The position numbers and the translations under genes are program-made. From assembly GCA_963830845.1 (NCBI GenBank), contig CAWHOR010000003.1, forward strand, positions 115,148-179,147: 64,000 nt of DNA, written 5' to 3'. The notes under the pieces are model-generated. The model was not told where the DNA came from. It was given only the letters and a program-made list of their open reading frames with translations, and searched no databases. Origin of the DNA: Lacibacter sp963830845 (GTDB taxonomy: Bacteria; Bacteroidota; Bacteroidia; Chitinophagales; Chitinophagaceae). Shown in pieces: positions 17,688 through 26,104 of this stretch (its first letter is position 1; each line of letters opens with the position of its first letter).

Positions 17688-18023
17688 GTGAAAAAAATCT
17701 ATTCCATATTCTTTCTGTCTGTGTTCTTTCTGTTTCAGTATGGGAAGATGATCGATTATATGGAATGCCGCATCACTGCAGTTATCGAATCAACAAAAGA
17801 TTGTGGTTGCGATACCAAACTTCAACCCACAGCTAATGATCAGAATCCTGCACAACCGTTTCATCAGCATCATTTAAAAAATTATACAGAAGAATTTTTT
17901 GATCATACATTGCTGCAAGCGCCGGCGATCGTTACAGATTACAATCCTACATATACAAGCATTACTGCACCGCAACAACTGAGCGGCTATTTGCAGAAGG
18001 TATTACAACCTCCCCGCTGCTGA
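17688..18023 (+). CDS. Small exported or membrane-anchored Cys/His-rich protein, unknown function
   Basis: 111 aa from GTG 17688 (VKKIYSIFFLSVFFLFQYGKM), a single hydrophobic segment followed by a soluble tail with DCGCD, a QHH cluster and a C-terminal PRC. A TATCTTTA element at 17672-17679 lies just before this GTG; an upstream TTG at 17649 would precede it. The Cys/His content suggests metal binding, but nothing decides it. It lies upstream of a thioredoxin-like exported protein in the same direction, so the two may work together in thiol or metal chemistry. Confidence 0.6.
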   Translation: MKKIYSIFFLSVFFLFQYGKMIDYMECRITAVIESTKDCGCDTKLQPTANDQNPAQPFHQHHLKNYTEEFFDHTLLQAPAIVTDYNPTYTSITAPQQLSGYLQKVLQPPRC

Positions 18024-18143
18024 TCGTTTCCCCATTTATCATTTTCATTTTGTTTCCTGTACAGGATCTGTTTTGCTATTGCATCAATGCAATTGCATGA
18101 TCTGTTTGGGTTGCATGTATTTCTTTATTAAAAAAACATTTTT

Positions 18144-18695
18144 ATGAAACGATTCATTCTTTTCATCAGCATACTTGTATGTGCAATATTCACTATTGCA
18201 CAACCACTCAATCAAATAGTGAAAGACAGAAACGGCAATCCCATGCTGGTTGGCTGTTGCACTAAAGAAGCATTGATGCAGGAACCATTTGCTTCCTGGT
18301 TTGTGCCCAATTATACCAGCTACAACATTGATACTGTTGTTGCCAATAACATCAAACAGCATATCGGCAATCGGGAATTTGTGATTTTCCTTGGCACCTG
18401 GTGTGGCGACAGCAAACGTGAAGTTCCACGTTTGTACAAAGTACTGGAGTATTGTGGAGTAACTCCTGAGCAGATTCGATTGATCATGGTGAGCAATCAT
18501 GACACGACTTACAAGCAAAGCCCTACACATGAAGAACAGGGACTGAATATTCTGCGGGTACCTACACTGCTCGTGCTAGAGAACCGTGTTGAGCTGAATC
18601 GTATTGTTGAATACCCAATTGAAAGTTTAGAAAAGGATCTGCTGAAAATTTTGGGGAGAAGAGAATACAAACATGCGTACAATCAATCGAAGTAA
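18144..18695 (+). CDS. Exported thioredoxin-like protein with CxxS motif
   Basis: 183 aa with a signal peptide (MKRFILFISILVCAIFTIAQ). The thioredoxin active-site region reads FLGTWCGDSKREVPR, so the second active-site Cys is Ser; the cis-Pro segment is RVPTLLV. A separate CC pair occurs early (VGCCTKEAL). CxxS thioredoxins usually act as monothiol or isomerase-like enzymes rather than dithiol oxidoreductases. Periplasmic. Follows the Cys/His-rich small gene by 120 bases that hold no other feature. Confidence 0.82.
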   Translation: MKRFILFISILVCAIFTIAQPLNQIVKDRNGNPMLVGCCTKEALMQEPFASWFVPNYTSYNIDTVVANNIKQHIGNREFVIFLGTWCGDSKREVPRLYKVLEYCGVTPEQIRLIMVSNHDTTYKQSPTHEEQGLNILRVPTLLVLENRVELNRIVEYPIESLEKDLLKILGRREYKHAYNQSK

Positions 18696-18727
18696 CATAG
18701 CAGGAGAATTGAACTACGCATAAAAGC

Positions 18728-18791
18728 AATCACGCAGAGAGGAAGAGAACGCAGAGAATATTCTCTGCCAACTCATACCCTCTGCGTGATT
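18728..18791. repeat. Nested inverted-repeat element (CACGCAGAG family)
   Basis: Perfect 12-base outer arms, AATCACGCAGAG (18728-18739) and its complement (18780-18791), enclose a perfect 18-base palindrome GCAGAGAATATTCTCTGC at 18751-18768. Located between convergent genes, where it may also stop transcription. Confidence 0.75.
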
Positions 18792-18797
18792 TATTCT

Positions 18798-19169
18798 TTA
18801 TTCATCTTTCATATTAATGATTTTATCAACTACATACACGGAGTGCCCACGCCATGGAATTGTTCCCATGTATTCTTTATAATGCAGTTCAAATACTTTA
18901 CCACTGTTCAACATCAGAATATTGGCAATGCTGTCGTTGGTAACGCTGAATTCAAATTCATAACTCGCCACTGTGCCGGGAGTTCTGGAACGCAACCCCG
19001 ACTGGATCAGCTTGCCTTCGTATGTTTTAAATACATAGCCTTTCTTCACCATGTAATTTAATTCGCCGGCTTTTACCCCTTCACCAAACACATAATAATA
19101 ACGCCAGAAAATAAAAATACCAAGTACGAGTACAAGTATCACAGAAAAGATGCCCAAAAACTTACGCAT
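18798..19169 (-). CDS. Small single-pass membrane protein conserved in Bacteroidota
   Basis: 123 aa: one N-terminal membrane helix (FLGIFSVILVLVLGIFIFW) followed by a soluble domain with FGEGVKAGELNYMVKKGYVF and KTYEGKLIQSG. Homologues have sometimes been mislabelled 6-phosphogluconate dehydrogenase; there is no dinucleotide-binding fold here, so that name is wrong. Function unknown. It lies downstream of adenine deaminase on the same strand with a gap of about 40 bases in the opposite order of transcription, so it is probably expressed alone. Confidence 0.75.
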   Translation of the reverse strand: MRKFLGIFSVILVLVLGIFIFWRYYYVFGEGVKAGELNYMVKKGYVFKTYEGKLIQSGLRSRTPGTVASYEFEFSVTNDSIANILMLNSGKVFELHYKEYMGTIPWRGHSVYVVDKIINMKDE

Positions 19170-19210
19170 AAGAAAAATTTAATTCACTAATATAATCAAC
19201 TTCTATTTGA

Positions 19211-20872
19211 TTAAAGCAATTGAAACCGGTCGCCATCAAACAAACCCATATCACTGAGTTTTAAATGAGGTATTACCAGCAAGCCCATAAACGAAAGTGT
19301 CATAAATGGTGCGGCCAAAGTAGAACCCAATTCTTTCGCTGCCTTATCAATGTTACTATATGCTTCCGCCACTTTATACCCATCATCTGTACTCATTAAT
19401 CCGGCAACGGGTAACGGCAATAGTTGCTCGTTTGCATCACTTACAACACTTACTCCACCTTTTGCACGAATAATCAGATTCACTGCCTGGCAAACACTTT
19501 CTGCATCCACACCCACTGCAATAACATTATGACTGTCGTGAGCAACTGAAGAAGCAATCGCTCCTTTTTTTAATCCAAAGTTTTTCACAAAGCACTTGGC
19601 CACCGGTGAATTGTTGTAACGGTTTATAACGACCATGTAGAGAAAATCCTTTTCTGTATTTGCATGAATAAGTTCGTCCTCCACTTTAAATGAAGTGATG
19701 GGTACAATCAGTTTATTCGTGATCAATTGTCCATCCACCGCTTCTACTACATAGGCCTGTTCAATATTTTCTGCATCAGCATGGCCAAATTTGTTGAGAT
19801 GAAACTCAAATTCAGCAATGGTTTTTTCTTCGCACTGAAAATTATTGATCACTGATGATGGTTTGCTGACGATGAGCGACTTACCATTCTCCGCAACCAA
19901 TTCACCATTGATGAAGGTTTGCTGAACATGGAAGTTTTTCAAATCATCTACCACAATAAAATCAGCTGGATCAGCTTCACGTAACAATCCCACATCTAAT
20001 TTATAATGTACCACCGGCGTAACACAGGCAGCTTTTAATACATTGAATACATTCAAGCCTTTCGCTACCGCCCGGGAACAAAGCTGATTGATGTGCCCTT
20101 CCACCAAACTATCGGGATGTTTATCATCGCTGCAAAGCATGATCATATCGGGAAATTCATCGATCAGTTCAACCAGTGCTTCAAAATTCTTTGCTGCACT
20201 TCCTTCCCGTATAATGATCTTCATACCATATTTCAACTTGTCCAATGCTTCTTCTTTGGTGAAGCATTCGTGGTCGGTCGAAATGCCTGCCTCAATATAT
20301 CTCTTCGCATCATCGCCTCTCAACCCCGGCGCATGTCCGTCAACTGGTTTGCCCAATGCTTGCGCTGCGGCGATCTTTTGCATCACTTCTTCATCGCTAA
20401 ACAACACCCCCGGAAAATTCATCATTTCACTCAGATACTTGATCTCATCTTTTTGCAGCAACGCTTTTACATCAGCTGCGTTCAACACGGCGCCTGCTGT
20501 TTCAAAACCGGTAGCCGGCACACAACTGGGTGCTCCGAAATTGAATTTAAAGGGAACCGTTTTCCCATTTTCGATCATATACTCCACTCCGGCCAACCCA
20601 CAAACATTCGCAATTTCATGCGGGTCGCTTACTGTAGCTATGGTTCCATGTACCACCGCCAATTTGGCGAACTCAGATGGCACGAGCATGGAACTTTCAA
20701 TATGTACATGGCTGTCAATAAAACCCGGTAAAAGGTAGGATGCACCGGACTTTTCTATGGGGTCAATTACCCGTATTGAAACAATTTTCCCCGCCTCAAT
20801 ACTTACTTCTCCAAAACTGATTTTGTTTGAGAAAAGATCTACGATATTGCCCGATACTTTAACAACAGCCAT
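19211..20872 (-). CDS. ade: Adenine deaminase
   Basis: 553 aa metal-dependent amidohydrolase converting adenine to hypoxanthine plus ammonia for purine salvage. The metal-binding entry motif is PGFIDSHVHIESS; SDPHEIANVCG, DGHAPGLRG and the SSVAHDSHNVIAVG block of the C-terminal Ade domain are all present, separating it from other amidohydrolases. Full length for the family. Starts at ATG 20872. No -7 box of the TAnnTTTG type was found just upstream. With upp at 61 kb it indicates salvage of free nucleobases. Confidence 0.93.
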   Translation of the reverse strand: MAVVKVSGNIVDLFSNKISFGEVSIEAGKIVSIRVIDPIEKSGASYLLPGFIDSHVHIESSMLVPSEFAKLAVVHGTIATVSDPHEIANVCGLAGVEYMIENGKTVPFKFNFGAPSCVPATGFETAGAVLNAADVKALLQKDEIKYLSEMMNFPGVLFSDEEVMQKIAAAQALGKPVDGHAPGLRGDDAKRYIEAGISTDHECFTKEEALDKLKYGMKIIIREGSAAKNFEALVELIDEFPDMIMLCSDDKHPDSLVEGHINQLCSRAVAKGLNVFNVLKAACVTPVVHYKLDVGLLREADPADFIVVDDLKNFHVQQTFINGELVAENGKSLIVSKPSSVINNFQCEEKTIAEFEFHLNKFGHADAENIEQAYVVEAVDGQLITNKLIVPITSFKVEDELIHANTEKDFLYMVVINRYNNSPVAKCFVKNFGLKKGAIASSVAHDSHNVIAVGVDAESVCQAVNLIIRAKGGVSVVSDANEQLLPLPVAGLMSTDDGYKVAEAYSNIDKAAKELGSTLAAPFMTLSFMGLLVIPHLKLSDMGLFDGDRFQLL

Positions 20873-21064
20873 ATTTTACGCAATAGAAGGTTAAAATTCC
20901 GGACAAGATACTTGATGCAGTAGCCTTCGTGAAATTTTTCTCGTCTCTCTGGCCAGCAGTCTGAAATTAATTCATTGCTTTCCCTGCATTCAACTAAAAA
21001 TATTTCGCTTTACATATGTAACAATTTTCTTTTCTTTACAACATATATTAAAAAATAAAAAACA

Positions 21065-21790
21065 ATGAAGACCTTGAAATTATTGAGCCTGTTTGTTGCT
21101 ACCACATTCAGCCTTACTGCGGTAAAAGCACAAACTGCAGACGAAGTTGTAAACAAACATATTGAAGCCATTGGCGGCGTTGAGAACTGGAAAAAAGTAA
21201 CCAGCATGGTGCAAACCGGAAGCATGAGCATACAGGGAGCAGATATCGCAGTTGTTCGGACTGTAGTTCATACAAAAGGATCAAGACAGGATATTTCATT
21301 AATGGGCATGAACGGTTACATGATCGTTACTCCAACTGCCGGATGGAACTTTTTACCTTTCCAGGGACAAACTGCACCGGAAGCAATGACTGCTGAAGAT
21401 CTGAAACAAAGCCAGGACGATCTGGATGCACAAGGCAGTTTGATCGATTATAAAGCAAAAGGCCACAGCATTGAATTACTGGGTAGTGAAGATGTTGATG
21501 GAACTGATTGCTTCAAAGTAAAAATCAGTTTAAAAAGCGGACGAAGTGAAACCATGTTCATTGAAAAGAAAGGTTATACGCTGATCAAATCAATCGGCAG
21601 CCGTTCTGCAAACGGACAGGAAATGGAATTGACCACCACCTACAGCAATTATCAAAAATTACCGGAAGGGATCGTTGTTCCAATGAGCATCAATGTTCCC
21701 TTGGGACCTGGTGTTAATGCCGATTTCGTTATTTCAAAAATGGAAATAAATAAACCAGTTGAAGATTCAGTTTTCAAACCCGCTAACTAA
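21065..21790 (+). CDS. Exported LolA-like / outer-membrane-lipoprotein-sorting-like protein
   Basis: 241 aa with signal peptide MKTLKLLSLFVATTFSLTAVKAQ. The mature protein begins ADEVVNKHIEAIGGVENWKKV and carries beta-rich segments typical of LolA-fold proteins in Bacteroidota (open half-barrel for lipids). Whether it moves lipoproteins is not known; many paralogues in this phylum sit beside hydrolases. Followed by a strong terminator, so it is separate from the large beta-propeller gene downstream. The 190 bases upstream show only A/T-rich sequence. Confidence 0.72.
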   Translation: MKTLKLLSLFVATTFSLTAVKAQTADEVVNKHIEAIGGVENWKKVTSMVQTGSMSIQGADIAVVRTVVHTKGSRQDISLMGMNGYMIVTPTAGWNFLPFQGQTAPEAMTAEDLKQSQDDLDAQGSLIDYKAKGHSIELLGSEDVDGTDCFKVKISLKSGRSETMFIEKKGYTLIKSIGSRSANGQEMELTTTYSNYQKLPEGIVVPMSINVPLGPGVNADFVISKMEINKPVEDSVFKPAN

Positions 21791-21808
21791 AACTAAATTA
21801 TCAATAAC

Positions 21809-21837
21809 AACCCGACCTGAAACGTCGGGTTTTTTTA
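21809..21837 (+). terminator. Intrinsic terminator after the 21065 gene
   Basis: AACCCGAC / GTCGGGTT stem followed by a run of seven T. Confidence 0.85.
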
Positions 21838-21847
21838 TTCATCAAGT

Positions 21848-24800
21848 ATGAGAAAATTATTTCTGAGCACTGCGGTACTGTTGTTATGCACAATTTACAG
21901 TCAGGCACAAATCAATGCATCTACATTTGGAATGATGGATGCCCGTCAACTTGGCCCCGGCACCATGAGCGGACGTATTACTGATATTGCCGGTGTAAAC
22001 AGCGATGGAAAAACACTTTATATCGGTACGGCCGGTGGTGGTGTTTGGAAAAGTACCAATGCAGGCGCATCGTTCAAACCCGTGTTTGATAAATACATTC
22101 AAAGCATTGGCGCCATTGCCATCGATCAAAAAAATCCAAAAGTGATTTACGTTGGTACCGGCGAGAGCAATATGCGAAATTCAGTTTCGATTGGTGATGG
22201 CATGTATAAATCAACCGATGGTGGCGATAACTGGACAAAGATCGGCCTCGACAGTACGGAACATATTTCAAAAGTAATTGTTGATCCTGCCAACTCTTCC
22301 ATCATTTATGTTGCAGCACCCGGCCCGTTATGGAGCAGCAGTAAACATCGTGGTTTGTACAAATCAATTGACGCAGGTAAAACATGGGAAACCATTTTAT
22401 ACATCAACGAAAATGCAGGTGTGGCCGATGTAGAAATTGATCCCACCAATTCAAATGTATTATATGCCACATCATGGGAGTTCCGTCGTTTGCCGTATGC
22501 ATTTAACAGCGGTGGTACCGGAAGTGGAATGTTTAAATCAACGGATGCAGGCAAAACCTGGAAAGAGTTAAGCAATGGTTTACCGAAAAAACCATTTGGT
22601 CGTGTAGCGTTGGCATTAGCGCCATCGGCTCCGCAAAATCTGTGGGCGATTGTTGAAAGTGAAAATACCGGCTTGTATATTTCAGCCGATGCCGGTGAAA
22701 CATGGAAACAACAAAGTGCAACCAGCAACATCACACAACGCCCGTTTTATTTCTCTACATTGGAAATAGATCCCAAAGATCCCAAGAGAGTATATCGTCC
22801 GGCCTTTACATTTTCATATTCGAATGATGGCGGATTTTCGTTTGCCGATGCAAGCAATGAAGGCGGATGGGTGCACAGCGATCATCATGCATTGTGGATC
22901 AATCCAAACAACACCAACATTATGTATGTTGGTACCGATGGTGGCGTCTACTTCAGTTTAGACCGTGGTGCCACCTGGAAGTTTTGTAACAATTTACCCG
23001 TTGGACAATTTTATCATGTAAGTGTTGATCAGCAAGAACCCTATCGTATTTACGGAGGCTTGCAGGATAACGGCAGCTGGTATGCGCCGAGTAAAGTACC
23101 GGGTGGTGTTGTAAACGGCGATTGGAAATCAGTATATGGTGGTGATGGGTTCTGGACACAACCCGACCCGAATGATGCCAACATTGTATATGCTGAAGCA
23201 CAAGGTGGAAATATGTCGAGGATCAATATGCACACCAATTCATCGGTTACCATTAAACCTCAGGCTGTAACAGGTGAAGAAGCTCTTCGCTTCAACTGGA
23301 ACACACCCATTGTAACAGGTACAAACAATAAAAAGAATCTCTACACCGGTGCACAGTATTTATACAAGAGCAGCGACAGAGGAAGCAACTGGACACGTAT
23401 TTCACCTGATCTAACGACCAACGATAAACGAAAACAGGAACAGGAAAAAAGCGGTGGTGTTACAATGGATGTAACCAGTGCCGAAAATCATTGTACCATT
23501 TTTACGATTGCTGAATCACCGATCGATGAAAAGATTATTTGGGTAGGAACTGATGATGGCAACCTGCAGTACACAACTGATGCAGGTAAAACCTGGACCA
23601 ATGTTGCAGCGAATTATGCAGCGGCAGGTATTCCAAAGCAAACATGGGTGAGCAGCATTGAACCATCGCAATATGACAAAAATAAAGTGTATGCTACGTT
23701 TGACAACCATGCGTATGGGGATCACAAAACGTATATTGCCATGAGTAACGACATGGGCAAAACATGGAAGAAGTTTGAAAGCAACGAATTCACCGGCTTT
23801 GCACACAAGATCAAAGAAGACATCATCAACAAAAATTTATTATTCGCCGGCACAGAAATGGGGTTATTTGCGAGTGTGGATGGCGGTAATGAATGGTTCC
23901 GTATGAAGAACAATATTCCATGGTATGCATTGGTGCGTGACATTAAAATTCAGGAACAAACAAACGATCTGGTGTTGGCTACCCATGGCCGAGGCATCAT
24001 TATCATTGAGGATATTACACCCATGCGTACGATCACTGCAGACGTTGCTGCAAACGATGTGGTGATGCTCAATACAAAACCGATCACGCTCACCATGGGA
24101 AAATATGGCGGGCAATTTGAAAACGCAGCTGGCGATTGGAATGGCGGCGTAGGAACGGTTATACCACCAATTCAATATTACCTGAAGGAACGTGCTAATA
24201 ATATTCAGTTAGAAGTATATAATAAAGAGGGTAAGTTGGTCCAGAAACTAAGCCCAAGTAATCGCAAAGGTTACAACAAAGTGATGTGGGCGCAACGCAT
24301 GCTTCCTCCTAAAACTGCAAAAGGTGGTAATCAACGTGAGATTGGCAGTTTCATTGCACCGCAGGTATTACCCGGTGATTATACAATTAAGATGAAACTG
24401 AATGGCAAAGAGTATAATCATACCATTACATTGGTGCATGATGAAACGAATACAAATTTTACGTTGCCGGATCGTCAATTGCAATATCAAACAGGAATGG
24501 AATTGTTTGGCATGCATGAGCAGCTGGCAAAATTAGTTGACAGTATTCTTACAAAGCAGGATGTGCTCAAAAAGCATATTGATTCTACTCAGGATAAAAA
24601 AACAAAACTGTTGCTCGAAGATTATTATAACAAATTAGAATCACTACGGCTTACACTGGTACCTCCTGTATCAAAAGGTACTGTTGATTTTAAACGTTTA
24701 CGTACCGACCTGACCGAAGTGTATGCGCCTGTAATAACACAAGAAGCAAGGCCCAGCAATCTGCAGGTGCAGCGTGTTGCATTCTTAAAAGGAGAAATAG

Positions 24801-24916
24801 GAAAAGCAGAGCAGCAATATGAACAACTGAATAAACAGTTTGAACAAAAAGCAATGCAGGCCATTGCAAAAGAATTATTGAAAAAGCCGACGGTGAAGAA
24901 GAATACGAAAAACTAG
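21848..24916 (+). CDS. Large exported beta-propeller protein with BNR/Asp-box repeats (VPS10/sortilin-like), copy 1
   Basis: 1022 aa. Signal peptide at 1-20. Between residues ~60 and 720 I count about eleven Asp-box motifs of the type S-x-D-x-G-x-T-W (for example KSTDGGDNW, KSIDAGKTW, KSTDAGKTW, YTTDAGKTW), the hallmark of sortilin/VPS10 and exo-glycosidase propellers. The C-terminal ~300 residues hold a beta-sandwich-like part (PGDYTIKMKLNGKEYNHTI) and a coiled-coil-like tail rich in Lys/Gln. Often annotated glycosyl hydrolase, but no catalytic residues can be identified. Paralogous to the 28937 gene. Probably periplasmic or secreted; ligand unknown. Confidence 0.83.
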   Translation: MRKLFLSTAVLLLCTIYSQAQINASTFGMMDARQLGPGTMSGRITDIAGVNSDGKTLYIGTAGGGVWKSTNAGASFKPVFDKYIQSIGAIAIDQKNPKVIYVGTGESNMRNSVSIGDGMYKSTDGGDNWTKIGLDSTEHISKVIVDPANSSIIYVAAPGPLWSSSKHRGLYKSIDAGKTWETILYINENAGVADVEIDPTNSNVLYATSWEFRRLPYAFNSGGTGSGMFKSTDAGKTWKELSNGLPKKPFGRVALALAPSAPQNLWAIVESENTGLYISADAGETWKQQSATSNITQRPFYFSTLEIDPKDPKRVYRPAFTFSYSNDGGFSFADASNEGGWVHSDHHALWINPNNTNIMYVGTDGGVYFSLDRGATWKFCNNLPVGQFYHVSVDQQEPYRIYGGLQDNGSWYAPSKVPGGVVNGDWKSVYGGDGFWTQPDPNDANIVYAEAQGGNMSRINMHTNSSVTIKPQAVTGEEALRFNWNTPIVTGTNNKKNLYTGAQYLYKSSDRGSNWTRISPDLTTNDKRKQEQEKSGGVTMDVTSAENHCTIFTIAESPIDEKIIWVGTDDGNLQYTTDAGKTWTNVAANYAAAGIPKQTWVSSIEPSQYDKNKVYATFDNHAYGDHKTYIAMSNDMGKTWKKFESNEFTGFAHKIKEDIINKNLLFAGTEMGLFASVDGGNEWFRMKNNIPWYALVRDIKIQEQTNDLVLATHGRGIIIIEDITPMRTITADVAANDVVMLNTKPITLTMGKYGGQFENAAGDWNGGVGTVIPPIQYYLKERANNIQLEVYNKEGKLVQKLSPSNRKGYNKVMWAQRMLPPKTAKGGNQREIGSFIAPQVLPGDYTIKMKLNGKEYNHTITLVHDETNTNFTLPDRQLQYQTGMELFGMHEQLAKLVDSILTKQDVLKKHIDSTQDKKTKLLLEDYYNKLESLRLTLVPPVSKGTVDFKRLRTDLTEVYAPVITQEARPSNLQVQRVAFLKGEIGKAEQQYEQLNKQFEQKAMQAIAKELLKKPTVKKNTKN

Positions 24917-24938
24917 AACCTTATAAACAACAAAAAGG

Positions 24939-24966
24939 AGAGCGGTGCATTATGTACCGCTCTTTT
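24939..24966 (+). terminator. Intrinsic terminator after copy 1 of the Asp-box protein
   Basis: AGAGCGGT / ACCGCTCT stem followed by TTTTG. Confidence 0.8.
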
Positions 24967-24970
24967 GTTT

Positions 24971-25000
24971 TTGCCCATTATAGTTTTCTCTTTATACTTG
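24971..25000 (+). promoter_or_regulatory. Promoter TTG-19-TATACTTG for the OmpA-like gene
   Basis: TTG at 24971-24973, 19-base spacer, TATACTTG at 24993-25000 (one mismatch to TAnnTTTG). The ATG at 25013 follows 12 bases later. Confidence 0.6.
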
Positions 25001-25012
25001 CAAAAAATAAGC

Positions 25013-26095
25013 ATGATAAAACACCTGTCCATAATTTTATTTTTTTGCTTATACTTCCAACCCGTGACGAGCCAAAACCTTGTTGCAAATTCTTCATTTG
25101 AAGAAGAAAACATTTGCGAATCGCATATTCCTTGTTCACCTAAAGGCTGGCATTCTGTAAGTAATATACCTTATGGATACGACAATGATTTGCAAGGAAA
25201 CTTTCATAAGAAAAGAAGCTTATCTTTTTTGATCTTCAGCAAAAAGATGAATTTTAATACTTATTGGCAAACGACATTATTGTGCCCTTTGCAGAAAGAT
25301 GAAGAGTATACTGTTAAGTTATTTATATATAGTTCTAACGAATATGTGGATCTATCTCAATTTGGAATCTGCTTTACCAATCAAATGATTTTTTCAAAAA
25401 ATGATACGATTATTCAAAAAGAGGAAAGTCTTAGTCTACAAAATGTGGTATTGAAAAAAAGTAAACAGCCATGGTATGAATTGTCGTTTCAGTACAAGAG
25501 TAAGGATACTGCACATTACTTACTTATCGGAAATTTTAATACTGCAAAGCAAGAGCGCCGAAACTTACCTTCGTACATTAAATACTATATTGATCAAATA
25601 AGCGTAGTGCCACTTAAGAAACGAACTTGTACGGAAATTCAACAACGGACAGATTCACTTTATGCCGTAACGTCAAGACATTCAAATATTTTCAGTAGCA
25701 AAGCTCCCGTTAAATCTTTCATTCAGTTGCCAGTAAATGAACCAGTATACGTTACGGATACATTTGCCATTGACATGCAAGTATTCGATTTTGATAGTTA
25801 TCGTTTGAAGGACACAACTCAACTATCCGCTCTGATTCAAAAAATTGACAGAGAAAAAACAGACACGATCTATTTCAACGGCTATACCGACAATTCAGGT
25901 AGTATAGAATATAATATGAAACTATCTTTTCAACGGGCAGCAGAACTTAAAACATTTTTCCAAAACCGTCTTGGAATTACCGAATCCAGGTTAATCGCTT
26001 CTGGCAAAGGAATTTCAACAACTTATTTCAACGCTGCTTTAAACAGAAGGGTTGAAATTATTGTCAGAAGAAGAGTATCTAAGAAAGAAGAATAG
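25013..26095 (+). CDS. OmpA-family outer membrane protein with N-terminal beta-sandwich-like domain
   Basis: 360 aa from ATG 25013. A signal peptide (MIKHLSIILFFCLYFQPVTSQ) leads into a region starting NLVANSSFEE, like the carbohydrate-binding jelly-roll modules of many exported proteins. Residues ~260-360 form an OmpA C-terminal peptidoglycan-binding domain (YFNGYTDNSGSIEYNMKLS, QRAAELKTFF and NRRVEIIVRR). It would link the outer membrane or surface to the cell wall. The gene is noticeably more A/T-rich than its neighbours. Upstream ATG 24965 lies before the promoter and is rejected. Confidence 0.82.
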   Translation: MIKHLSIILFFCLYFQPVTSQNLVANSSFEEENICESHIPCSPKGWHSVSNIPYGYDNDLQGNFHKKRSLSFLIFSKKMNFNTYWQTTLLCPLQKDEEYTVKLFIYSSNEYVDLSQFGICFTNQMIFSKNDTIIQKEESLSLQNVVLKKSKQPWYELSFQYKSKDTAHYLLIGNFNTAKQERRNLPSYIKYYIDQISVVPLKKRTCTEIQQRTDSLYAVTSRHSNIFSSKAPVKSFIQLPVNEPVYVTDTFAIDMQVFDFDSYRLKDTTQLSALIQKIDREKTDTIYFNGYTDNSGSIEYNMKLSFQRAAELKTFFQNRLGITESRLIASGKGISTTYFNAALNRRVEIIVRRRVSKKEE

Positions 26096-26104
26096 AAACA
26101 ATAC

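Noticed and set aside
18798..19169. Name 6-phosphogluconate dehydrogenase for the 123-aa membrane protein
   Set aside because: No Rossmann fold, no NADP motif and far too short; the name in this family is an annotation error.
21848..24916. Glycosyl hydrolase function for the Asp-box propeller
   Set aside because: Asp boxes are structural; no sialidase or other catalytic residues can be identified.
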